64,000 nucleotides of DNA, from positions 1-64,000 of the forward strand of contig CAMCZZ010000012.1 of assembly GCA_945888375.1 (NCBI GenBank). The letters run 5' to 3'. The stretch's first letter is position 1; each line of letters opens with the position of its first letter. The position numbers and the translations under genes were made by a program. The notes below the pieces were generated by a model, which was given only the letters and a program-made list of their open reading frames with translations, ran no database searches and was not told where the DNA came from. Of this stretch, positions 46,803 to 53,788 are shown piece after piece. This DNA comes from Akkermansia muciniphila. Lineage in GTDB: Bacteria; Verrucomicrobiota; Verrucomicrobiia; Opitutales; Opitutaceae.

Positions 46803-46825
46803 CGGCCCGGCGGGCAGCGGGCGGT

Positions 46826-47656
46826 TCAGGCCAAACGCCGGAGGGGGAAAATCGAAACGTCCACGCCGGGCGAGGTGTGGGCGTGGTCGGCGGGGCGGGC
46901 GGGCGACGCGAAGCCGTTGTCGGCAAAGAGCGACGTCTCCGCAGCGTGGACCCTCGCGCGCGCCAGCGGGTAGGGCGTGTGCCAGACCCGCCCGCTCGCG
47001 AGGTTGCCGTCGGCGCGGCGGGAGAAGAGCAGGTAGCGCTCGGTCAGGAAGTGGTCGAGGGTGCCGGCCGCAGCCGGCGCGAAGGGCGCGGCGGGCGCGT
47101 AGGCGAAGGTGTTGGCCGCGCCGCCCGGGCGGCGGGATTCGAACCGCGCGGTCGAGGTCGGCGTGTCGGGGCGCTCGCCGCGCTGCCGGGCGAAGACGTA
47201 GGGAAGGGAGAACAGCGAACGGGCGAGGGCGACGGCGGCGTGGTTGTTACAATCGAGCGAGTAGAACCAGACGCCAGGCGTTCCATCCGCCGTGTGCACG
47301 TAGGTGCGCAAATTGAGTTCGAGGAACCAGGAGAGGCCTGGCACGGGCGGTAGTAAACGCGGGCGAACGCGGTCCATCCAAAACGGCACCACGCCGAGGT
47401 AGGCGCGGTCCTCATGGGTGTCGACGAAGAGACCGGGCGGCAGGGTGGCCTGGACCACGGCGGGGTCCCAAGCCCAGTGCAGGAAAAGCAGGTGTTGCCA
47501 GCGTTGAAACATCACCGGCGCGGCGGCGGGACGGACACGCAGCGCTTCGCGTTGGGCGGGGCTTGGACGGGTGGAAACGGAGAAGGGGGCAGGCACCACG
47601 GAAAGTGGCGCGTCCCCGGGAAAATTGCAAAGCGGCGGGGCAAGCCGGACGTTCAC
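46826..47656 (-). CDS. DUF2071 (YqjF-like) protein
   Basis: A 276-residue protein of the DUF2071 family. Marks: QRWQHLLFLHWAWDPAVVQA, LPPGLFVDTHEDRAYLGVVP, FWMDRVRPRLLPPVPGLSWF and ELNLRTYV. The function is unknown; related YqjF folds resemble acetoacetate decarboxylase. The GTG start at 47656 overlaps the upstream gene's TGA (GTGA), so translation is likely coupled to the VTT/ATP-grasp gene. Confidence 0.85.
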   Translation of the reverse strand: MNVRLAPPLCNFPGDAPLSVVPAPFSVSTRPSPAQREALRVRPAAAPVMFQRWQHLLFLHWAWDPAVVQATLPPGLFVDTHEDRAYLGVVPFWMDRVRPRLLPPVPGLSWFLELNLRTYVHTADGTPGVWFYSLDCNNHAAVALARSLFSLPYVFARQRGERPDTPTSTARFESRRPGGAANTFAYAPAAPFAPAAAGTLDHFLTERYLLFSRRADGNLASGRVWHTPYPLARARVHAAETSLFADNGFASPARPADHAHTSPGVDVSIFPLRRLA

Positions 47657-49275
47657 GCCCGGTTGGCGAGGGCGAGGCGGATGGTCTCGGCGGCGGTGAG
47701 CGCGCACGCGCCGGCCGCGCGGGTCTCGCGCGCGATACGCCAGGCGAGGTGCCACTGCCGGCAGAGCACGGTCCAACCGTGCCAGGGTCCGTGGCGGGGA
47801 TCGTAGATGCTGGTCGCCTCGGAAGTGAGGCCGTTGAGCTCGATCACGGTGAACTCGCCGCGCCGGAAGGCCTCCGCGTCCGGCGTGCGCACATCGTAGC
47901 GTCCGAAATAAAAACCCTGGAAAACACGGCTGACCCGCTCGACCTCGGCGAGCAGCGCCGGCGTCTCGTGGGCCGCGCCGTCGAGGAAGAGCGAACCGCG
48001 GCAGTGGGTGCCCAGATCGGTCAGCGGGATGCGTTCCCCGGCGGCCGGCACCTCGTCACGGCGGGCGGCGAACTCGCGCAAAAAAAACGCCGCCATGCAG
48101 ACGGCGCGGTCATCGGCGAGGATCAGCGTTTCCAGATTCCGGATACCATCGCCGGTGAGCGCGGGGGTGCGTTTCTCCGTGATGGCGAAGATGCGTCCGC
48201 GCACCTCGGACGGGAGGCGGGCGTAGAAGACGCCGAACTCGATGCCGCGCACGTAGGCCTGGGCGATGAGCGGGCCGGGCGCGGCGGCGAGGGCGGCCTC
48301 GGCGGCGGCGCGATCGCGCGCGATCACCACGCCGCCGCCGCGCTCGCCGACATTGGGCTTGAGCACGACGGGGAAGGGCGTCGCCAGGGTCCCGAGAAAG
48401 GCCTCCAGCGCGGCCCGGCGGGCCTTGGTTTCCCCGGGCGCGAGCAGCGCCCACGGCGCGACCGCCCCGCTGGGGTCGAGGGCGCGAAGGATCTCCGCCT
48501 TGGACTCGCCGACCAGGCCGCCGCCGGCCCCGATGCCGGGATTCACCGCGGTGAACCAGGTGAGGCAGCGGGCCCGCAGGCCCAGCCAGGTGATCCAGAG
48601 CACGACGGGCGGGTAGACCGCCCACATCGGCCAGAACTCCCAGCGCACGATGCGGCGCCAGCGCGAGAGCAGCAGGCGGCGGCCACGCCAGGTGGAGGCG
48701 TGGAGGCCGAGGCGCACGAGCAACCAGACGAGCAGACCGCCCACCAGCAGGCCCGGGGCGGCGGCGGTCCAGGTTTGCACCCAGGAGCGGGCGGCCTCGC
48801 CGAAGATTGCAGCCGCGCCGACCAGCAGGGGCGTCCAGAGCGCGCAGGCTAGGGTCAGCCAGAGGGTGAGGCGGGCGAAGGGCACCCGCAGCAGGCCGGC
48901 GGCGACGTAGGTGGGCAGGCGCGTGCCAGGCAGAAACCGAGTGGTGAAAATCAAGATCGCGCCGCGTGCGGTCAACCAGCGGCCGGCGCGGTCCACGCCT
49001 TCGCGGGTGACGAACCAGCGCAAGGGGGCGCGATCCAGCCCGTGCGCGCCTAGCCAGCGGCCGGCGGCGACGAGCGCGAGATCTCCGATCAGGATGCCGG
49101 CAAGGCAGGCGGCGGTGGCGGCGGGAAATGAAACCGCGCCCTGGGCGACAAGGAGCCCGGCCGCGATGCAGGCGAGGTCCTCGCTCGCCAGGGTGGCCAG
49201 GGCCAGGCCGAGCAGAGTCCACGGTCCACCCTCGGCGGCGAGGGCGAGCCAGCGGGTGGCGAAGTCGGCGGGCAT
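47653..49275 (-). CDS. VTT (DedA/SNARE-associated) membrane domain fused to an ATP-grasp-like domain
   Basis: A 540-residue fusion. Residues 15-190 are a VTT/DedA-type membrane domain with several spans, the family Gly/Arg stretch FTTRFLPGTRLPTYVAAGLL and LAGILIGDLALVAAGRWLG; such proteins scramble or flip lipids. After a further membrane region (190-240) comes an ATP-grasp-like ligase domain (about 260-500): VVLKPNVGERGGGVVIARD, EFGVFYARLP and FTVIELNGLTSEATSIYDP with acidic metal ligands. This suggests a membrane-bound enzyme that ligates an amine to a carboxylate, but the substrate is unknown. Neighbours NRDE and DUF2071 are on the same strand with short gaps. Confidence 0.78.
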   Translation of the reverse strand: MPADFATRWLALAAEGGPWTLLGLALATLASEDLACIAAGLLVAQGAVSFPAATAACLAGILIGDLALVAAGRWLGAHGLDRAPLRWFVTREGVDRAGRWLTARGAILIFTTRFLPGTRLPTYVAAGLLRVPFARLTLWLTLACALWTPLLVGAAAIFGEAARSWVQTWTAAAPGLLVGGLLVWLLVRLGLHASTWRGRRLLLSRWRRIVRWEFWPMWAVYPPVVLWITWLGLRARCLTWFTAVNPGIGAGGGLVGESKAEILRALDPSGAVAPWALLAPGETKARRAALEAFLGTLATPFPVVLKPNVGERGGGVVIARDRAAAEAALAAAPGPLIAQAYVRGIEFGVFYARLPSEVRGRIFAITEKRTPALTGDGIRNLETLILADDRAVCMAAFFLREFAARRDEVPAAGERIPLTDLGTHCRGSLFLDGAAHETPALLAEVERVSRVFQGFYFGRYDVRTPDAEAFRRGEFTVIELNGLTSEATSIYDPRHGPWHGWTVLCRQWHLAWRIARETRAAGACALTAAETIRLALANRA

Positions 49276-49289
49276 GGCGGGGCGAAAAC

Positions 49290-50018
49290 TCAGGCGGTGA
49301 GCGGAAGCAGCCACACCCGCTCGGGGTTCGCCGAGGGATAAAAGGTTTCGTAGGCGACCATAACGGCGACCGGACGCACACACACGTGCGTGAGGCTGCG
49401 GGTGGCGGCGTCGGAGCGCAGCATACGCACGGAGTGGGCGGGCCGTTCCGGATCGTGCACGCGATGCCAGGCCGCGAGATCGGCGGGCGACGGGGCCCCG
49501 GCGTGCCCGGCGCGGAGGACGTCGAACTTATCCAGCCGCCAGGCCACGACCTCGCTCGTCGCGAAGGAGGAAGACGACAGGCAAGCCGGGGAGCCCAGGG
49601 TCTCGGGTCGCAGCTTCTCGCCGTTCCAATGCCAGCGGCGGGCGGAGGCGTCGGCCGAGACCGCGACGAGGTGGAAGGGCGGGAGGCGGGCGAGGTCGAC
49701 GGCGGCGAGGCCGGCGGCCACGGCGGCGAGGTCGCGGGCGGGCGCGAGGTCGAGCACTAGGAGGCCGCGGCTGCGGGCGGGGCCGGCGGGGCGCCACGGG
49801 GTGGCGTAGTCGTTGAGCAGGGCGAGGGTCAGTCCGGCGGCGTTGACCAGCATCCAGGTGCCGCCGGCGCCGGCGTCGCGCGGGGCGAGCCAACGGAGGC
49901 CGTCGGTTTCACCGAAGGCGGGCGGGGTCTCGACGGCGCGCGGGTGGCGTTCGTCGCGGTTAAAGAACAGATCGTAGCCGTCGCGGCGCGGCGCGGCGGT
50001 CCAGGTGAAGGTGCACAT
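49290..50018 (-). CDS. NRDE (TANGO2-like) family protein
   Basis: A 242-residue member of the NRDE/TANGO2 family. It starts MCTFTW, with the conserved Cys2 as possible N-terminal nucleophile, and has the family motif FFNRDERHPRA. GGTWMLVNAAGLTLALLNDY and SLTHVCVRPVAVMVAYETF are further family stretches. The function is unclear (TANGO2 relatives are linked to lipid or heme handling). It lies 14 bases before the VTT/ATP-grasp gene and 18 after the DinB gene, all on the minus strand. Confidence 0.85.
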   Translation of the reverse strand: MCTFTWTAAPRRDGYDLFFNRDERHPRAVETPPAFGETDGLRWLAPRDAGAGGTWMLVNAAGLTLALLNDYATPWRPAGPARSRGLLVLDLAPARDLAAVAAGLAAVDLARLPPFHLVAVSADASARRWHWNGEKLRPETLGSPACLSSSSFATSEVVAWRLDKFDVLRAGHAGAPSPADLAAWHRVHDPERPAHSVRMLRSDAATRSLTHVCVRPVAVMVAYETFYPSANPERVWLLPLTA

Positions 50019-50036
50019 CGGCCCGGCGGACGCGCC

Positions 50037-50564
50037 TCAGCCGGCGGCCTGAGCGACCTGATGGCGGAGGGTGGAGGGGGCCATGCCGAAATCCGCCGCG
50101 GGCTGGTGACCGAGCCGGGTGCAGATCACCGCGATCAGCGCGTAGTGGTGGACGGTGTGGCTGAGCAGGAACTCGAGTTCGCGCGACACGCTCGACGCGG
50201 ACCAGGAGGCGACCCCGGCGGTCGGCGGGTTCTCCATGCGCACGCGCACGGGGCAGTCGGCGGAGGACGCGGCGAGGGTGTTTTCGAGGCGTGCGGCCAC
50301 CTGCGCGAGGCACTCGCGGGCGTGGGCGCACTCCCGCTCGATGCGAACGTCGCGTGCGCGATTCTCGTAGTCGATGCCTTCGTCTTGGTCTAGCCCGTCG
50401 AGGAAGCTCGTGTAGTGTTCGAGCACGTGGCGGAGGTGTCCGCCGATCGTGGAATTGAACACCGCCGGGTCGCGGGTGGCGTAACCGGCCGGGTCGAAGG
50501 TGGCGAGGAGGGCGATGCCCTGATGAACGACGTCAAGGTTGGCGCGTATGGCTTGGGCGATCAT
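50037..50564 (-). CDS. DinB-like four-helix metal-binding protein
   Basis: A 175-residue DinB/YfiT-type protein. Metal-ligand His residues are probably in GGHLRHVLEHYTSFLDGL and LLSHTVHHYALIAV. Members include thiol-S-transferases and bacillithiol enzymes; the substrate here is unknown. The start MIAQAIRANLDVV was chosen over an upstream ATG inside the YHS gene end. It begins the unit DinB-NRDE-VTT/ATP-grasp-DUF2071. Confidence 0.8.
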   Translation of the reverse strand: MIAQAIRANLDVVHQGIALLATFDPAGYATRDPAVFNSTIGGHLRHVLEHYTSFLDGLDQDEGIDYENRARDVRIERECAHARECLAQVAARLENTLAASSADCPVRVRMENPPTAGVASWSASSVSRELEFLLSHTVHHYALIAVICTRLGHQPAADFGMAPSTLRHQVAQAAG

Positions 50565-50613
50565 GGGCGGGAGGAGGTTCCGGTGGTCCGGAGCGTCGAG
50601 TGGGCTGGGACGC

Positions 50614-51060
50614 TTACTTTTTTTCAAGGAGCTTCGGCCAGTTGGCATTTCCGGCGGCGATCAGGCCGGGGACGTCCTTTTCCCACTTTTTCTGAACATC
50701 GAGGCTGTAGTTCAGGTAAAGTTTGCCGTCCACGATCTTCCAGGCGTAAGGATCGATGCCGGCGGTGTAACCCTGACTGACCGCCCAGGCGCAGTAGCCG
50801 CCGAACTGGGGCGCGTATTTGGCGGGCTCGGCCTGGAACAAGGCGAGATTCTCGGCCGAGGCGAAACGCCAGGTGGCGCCCTGCCATTCGGTGATGAAGG
50901 CCTTGTCGCCCTCGACCGGCTTGGCGGCGGTGAAGTAGGCGACGGGGTCGTAGCCCTTGATGGCGACGCCGAAGAGGGTGGTGTTGACCGGTTTTTCGGC
51001 ACGGAGGAACGGCGTGCAGACGAGGGCAAGACCAGCGAGCAGGAGGCGGAGGAACTTCAT
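50614..51060 (-). CDS. Secreted YHS-domain protein
   Basis: A 148-residue exported protein with signal peptide MKFLRLLLAGLALVCTPFL. The YHS domain follows, in which AIKGYDPVAYFTAAKPVEG and KYAPQFGGYCAWAVSQGY are typical; Cys and His/Tyr may bind a metal. YHS proteins of this kind are common in Verrucomicrobiota and Proteobacteria with unknown function. It follows the DoxX gene by 26 bases on the same strand. Confidence 0.87.
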   Translation of the reverse strand: MKFLRLLLAGLALVCTPFLRAEKPVNTTLFGVAIKGYDPVAYFTAAKPVEGDKAFITEWQGATWRFASAENLALFQAEPAKYAPQFGGYCAWAVSQGYTAGIDPYAWKIVDGKLYLNYSLDVQKKWEKDVPGLIAAGNANWPKLLEKK

Positions 51061-51086
51061 GGGAGGACGGAAACAGAGGGAAACGT

Positions 51087-51521
51087 TTAGAGACGGACGC
51101 CGATCACGGGCAGGGTGCGGCGATACAGGAAGAGGAGGAAGGCGCTGCCGGCCCAGACGACTAGGGCGAGGCCGAAGAGGGTGCCGCCGTCGTCCTGGAC
51201 CACGATGCCGAGCTTGGTGAGGTGGAAAAAAATCGCGCCGCTCATGGTGCCGAGGGCGAGCAAGGCGCCCACCGCGGTCAGCCCGGGGATAAACAGCAGC
51301 ACACTCGCAATCAGCTCGACCACGCCGGAGCCGATGCGGCCGACCGGTTCTTGGCCGACGGTCTCGAAGATGTAGACCGACTCGGGAGCGGCGGTGAACT
51401 TGAAGAACAAGGTCTGGACGAGGATGATCGCCACGACGACGCGGGCGATCCAGCTGGCGATGACCAGGCCTTGGGAAAGGCCAGACGAGGTGACTGACGT
51501 GGAATCGGGTTGGTTGCTCAT
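51087..51521 (-). CDS. DoxX-family membrane protein
   Basis: A 144-residue inner-membrane protein with four hydrophobic segments (IASWIARVVVAIILVQTLFF, GSGVVELIASVLLFIPGLTA, LLALGTMSGAIFFHL and LFGLALVVWAGSAFLLFLY). This is the DoxX/MauE-like pattern; such proteins often act in electron transfer or redox sensing. The start MSNQPDS was chosen. It forms a unit with the YHS gene downstream. Confidence 0.82.
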   Translation of the reverse strand: MSNQPDSTSVTSSGLSQGLVIASWIARVVVAIILVQTLFFKFTAAPESVYIFETVGQEPVGRIGSGVVELIASVLLFIPGLTAVGALLALGTMSGAIFFHLTKLGIVVQDDGGTLFGLALVVWAGSAFLLFLYRRTLPVIGVRL

Positions 51522-51576
51522 GGCGTAAGTGAGATGCGGACGCACCGGATTTTATTCCCGGTTTTTTTGCTCCAAT

Positions 51577-52015
51577 TCAGAGCACGGTGTGGAGTTTGGC
51601 TGGGGCGTCCTCGATCAGCAGCACGTAGGCGAGGCGTGGGACGCGACGACCGGGCGGTTTTCGCCAGCGGGGCCGAAGGCGCTGCGGCGGGAGACGTAGA
51701 GGTGAAACTCGTCGGTCGGGCCGAGCATAAAACAAATCTCGAAGACCTCGATGCCGGCGAGATTGAGGCGGCGGCAGCCCAAGGCGCGCAGTTGATCAAA
51801 ATCGAGGTCCAGGTGGGCCGGGAGGGGGCGAGGAGATCTGTCAGCAGTTCCCGGAGGCGGCCGCTGCCTCCGAGCACGAGCGGTTCGTGTTCCGGGGTGA
51901 GGTATTCCGAGCGGGCGGCGGAGGCGTCGGCTAAGCTGCGCGACAAGCTCAGGGCGAAACGGTAAAGCCAAGCGTAGTGGTCATCGACCAATCGGGTGAA
52001 TACGGCGTTGGCCAT
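51577..52015 (-). pseudogene. Decayed ECF sigma factor / anti-sigma-like fusion remnant
   Basis: Three frames each keep a piece of coding sequence. From ATG 52015 the first frame reads the start of an ECF sigma factor (MANAVFTRLVDDHYAWLYRF, then ALSLSRSLADA), after which region 2 is lost. A second frame (around 51850-51640) reads DFDQLRALGCRRLNLAGIEV and FEICFMLGPTDEFHLYVSRR, like the C-terminal part of small anti-sigma-type proteins. The third ends RLAYVLLIEDAPAKLHTVL and a stop at 51577. A central deletion joining two neighbouring genes, plus two frameshifts, explains this best. Confidence 0.6.
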
Positions 52016-52069
52016 TGGGGGCGAGCAAGAAGCCTTGGTCGCGGTTGGCTGTTTGCGCGGGCGCCGGAT

Positions 52070-52774
52070 TCAAAGTGCCAGCTCGGCGGACTGCAGCTCG
52101 CGGTAGGCGCCGGGCTTCAGGTCGCCGAGAGTAAGCGGGCCGAACGCGACCCGGTGCAGGGTCAGCACGGTGCCGCCCCCGGCGGCGGCGAACATGCGGC
52201 GGACCTGATGGTATTTGCCCTCGATCAGGGTTACCTCGGCCTCGCGCGGCCCGAGCGGGCGGAGGGTGGCGGGCGCGCAGGGCTCGTCCTCGCCGTCGAG
52301 CCGGAGCGTGCCGGCGGCGAACACCTCCGCCAGTCCGGCCGGCAGATCGCGGTCGAGGGTGGCGTGGTAGATTTTGGGAACCTTATGTTTCGGCGAGGTG
52401 AGGCGGTGGACCAGATCGGTCTGATCGGTGAGCAGCAGCAGGCCGGAGGTTTCCTTGTCGAGGCGGCCGACCGAGGTGATGACGGGGTTGCGCTCGCGCC
52501 AACGAGGCGGGAGCAGATCGTAGACGAGGGGCGCCTCACGGAGATCATGCGAACACGTCAGGCCGAGGGGCTTGTGGAGTAGCAGGAGCAGGCCCTCGGG
52601 ATGGTCGAGGGGCTCACCATCCACCCGCACGGCGGCGGGTGAGGGCTTGCTGCCGGGATCGTCGGCCGTTTTGCCCGCGATCGCGATGCGACCCGCCTTC
52701 AGCCAGTCGCGGACTTCGCGGCGCGAGCAATAACCGAGATTGGAGAGAAGTTGGTCGAGGCGGCGGACGGTCAT
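52070..52774 (-). CDS. rsuA: 16S rRNA pseudouridine synthase, RsuA family
   Basis: Makes pseudouridine in rRNA (position 516 of 16S for RsuA). An S4 domain (MTVRRLDQLLSNLGYCSRRE) precedes the catalytic domain with GRLDKETSGLLLLTD, whose Asp is the nucleophile, and EGKYHQVRRMFAAAGG. The 234 residues fit RsuA; RluB/RluE cannot be fully excluded. The frame upstream is the reverse of pyrH, so ATG 52774 was chosen. It is divergent from pyrH. Confidence 0.9.
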   Translation of the reverse strand: MTVRRLDQLLSNLGYCSRREVRDWLKAGRIAIAGKTADDPGSKPSPAAVRVDGEPLDHPEGLLLLLHKPLGLTCSHDLREAPLVYDLLPPRWRERNPVITSVGRLDKETSGLLLLTDQTDLVHRLTSPKHKVPKIYHATLDRDLPAGLAEVFAAGTLRLDGEDEPCAPATLRPLGPREAEVTLIEGKYHQVRRMFAAAGGGTVLTLHRVAFGPLTLGDLKPGAYRELQSAELAL

Positions 52775-52876
52775 CCCGCCAGCGTGGATGTTTTCCCGCA
52801 CTGGGAGCAATGTCAGGCCGTAGCCAAACGCCCGCACGCTTGACCGCCCCGCTCGCGCCCCGCTTCCTTGCGCGTC

Positions 52877-53614
52877 ATGAGCGAACGCCCGGCCCAAGCT
52901 TCCCAAGTAAAATATAAACGCATCGTCCTCAAGCTCAGCGGAGAGGTCCTGCGCGGCAAAGGCACCGACCCCATCGACCCGCAGATTCTCGAGGACATCT
53001 GCCGGCAAGTGAAAGTAGCCCATGACGCTTCGGTCGAGGTCTGTGTCGTAATAGGCGGGGGCAATATTTTCCGCGGTCTCCAAGGCTCCCAGCGCGGCGT
53101 CGACCGCACCACCGGCGACTACATGGGCATGCTTGCCACCGTCATCAACTCCCTCGCGATCATGGATTGTCTGGAAAAGATGGGCGTAAGTTGTCGCGTC
53201 CAGTCCGCCATCCCCATGAACCAGGTCGCGGAGCCCTTCATCCTGCGCCGCGCCATCCGCCACTTAGAAAAAGGCCGGGTGGTCATCTTCGCCGCCGGCA
53301 CCGGCAATCCCTATTTCTCGACCGACACCACCGCCGCCCTCCGCGCCTCGGAGATCCGCGCCGACATCATTATGAAGGCCACCAAGGTGGACGGCATCTA
53401 CAACAAGGACCCAAAGAAACACGCCGACGCTGTGCGCTACGACCGGCTTACCTTCCTCGATGCCCTGAAGCAACGCCTCAACGTCATGGACAGCACCGCG
53501 TTCAGCCTTTGTCTCGACAACAACATGCCCATTCTGGTGTTCGACTTGAACGCGCCTGACGTCATCACCCGCGCCATCCATGGCGAGCAGGTCGGCACTC
53601 TGGTGCACGCTTGA
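52877..53614 (+). CDS. pyrH: Uridylate kinase
   Basis: Phosphorylates UMP to UDP; hexameric amino-acid-kinase fold. [49 protein letters not shown] and [20 protein letters not shown] are family signatures. It has 245 residues. The ATG at 52877 was preferred to TTG 52868. It is a single gene with no frr or tsf next to it, which is unusual since these are often grouped. Confidence 0.96.
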   Translation: MSERPAQASQVKYKRIVLKLSGEVLRGKGTDPIDPQILEDICRQVKVAHDASVEVCVVIGGGNIFRGLQGSQRGVDRTTGDYMGMLATVINSLAIMDCLEKMGVSCRVQSAIPMNQVAEPFILRRAIRHLEKGRVVIFAAGTGNPYFSTDTTAALRASEIRADIIMKATKVDGIYNKDPKKHADAVRYDRLTFLDALKQRLNVMDSTAFSLCLDNNMPILVFDLNAPDVITRAIHGEQVGTLVHA

Positions 53615-53621
53615 CGGGCAG

Positions 53622-53639
53622 GGCCGGCGGAGCCCGGCC
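53622..53639 (+). terminator. Hairpin after pyrH
   Basis: GGCCGG (53622-53627) and CCGGCC (53634-53639) form a 6-bp stem with a 6-base loop, followed by AGTTTCG. It is 7 bases past the pyrH stop and probably a weak terminator. Confidence 0.45.
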
Positions 53640-53730
53640 AGTTTCGCGGTGCCTAAAAGCTGGCTCAATTGTTAGAAAAAACGATTTTGATATCTTAAGT
53701 AGGTCCAGCGCCTTGTCATTTGCATCGAAC

Positions 53731-53772
53731 GGGGGTAGCCAGAATTGGTCGAGACCGAGGCTATTTACCCCC
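53731..53772 (+). promoter_or_regulatory. Structured 5' leader of the arabinanase-like gene
   Basis: GGGGGTAGCC (53731-53740) can pair with GGCTA (53759-53763) plus CCCCC (53768-53772), leaving TTTA as a bulge; an inner GGTC/GACC pair closes near the loop. The stem ends 16 bases before the ATG. It could control translation or be an operator; the sequence matches no riboswitch I know. Confidence 0.35.
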
Positions 53773-53788
53773 GATACCCCAGCTTGTG

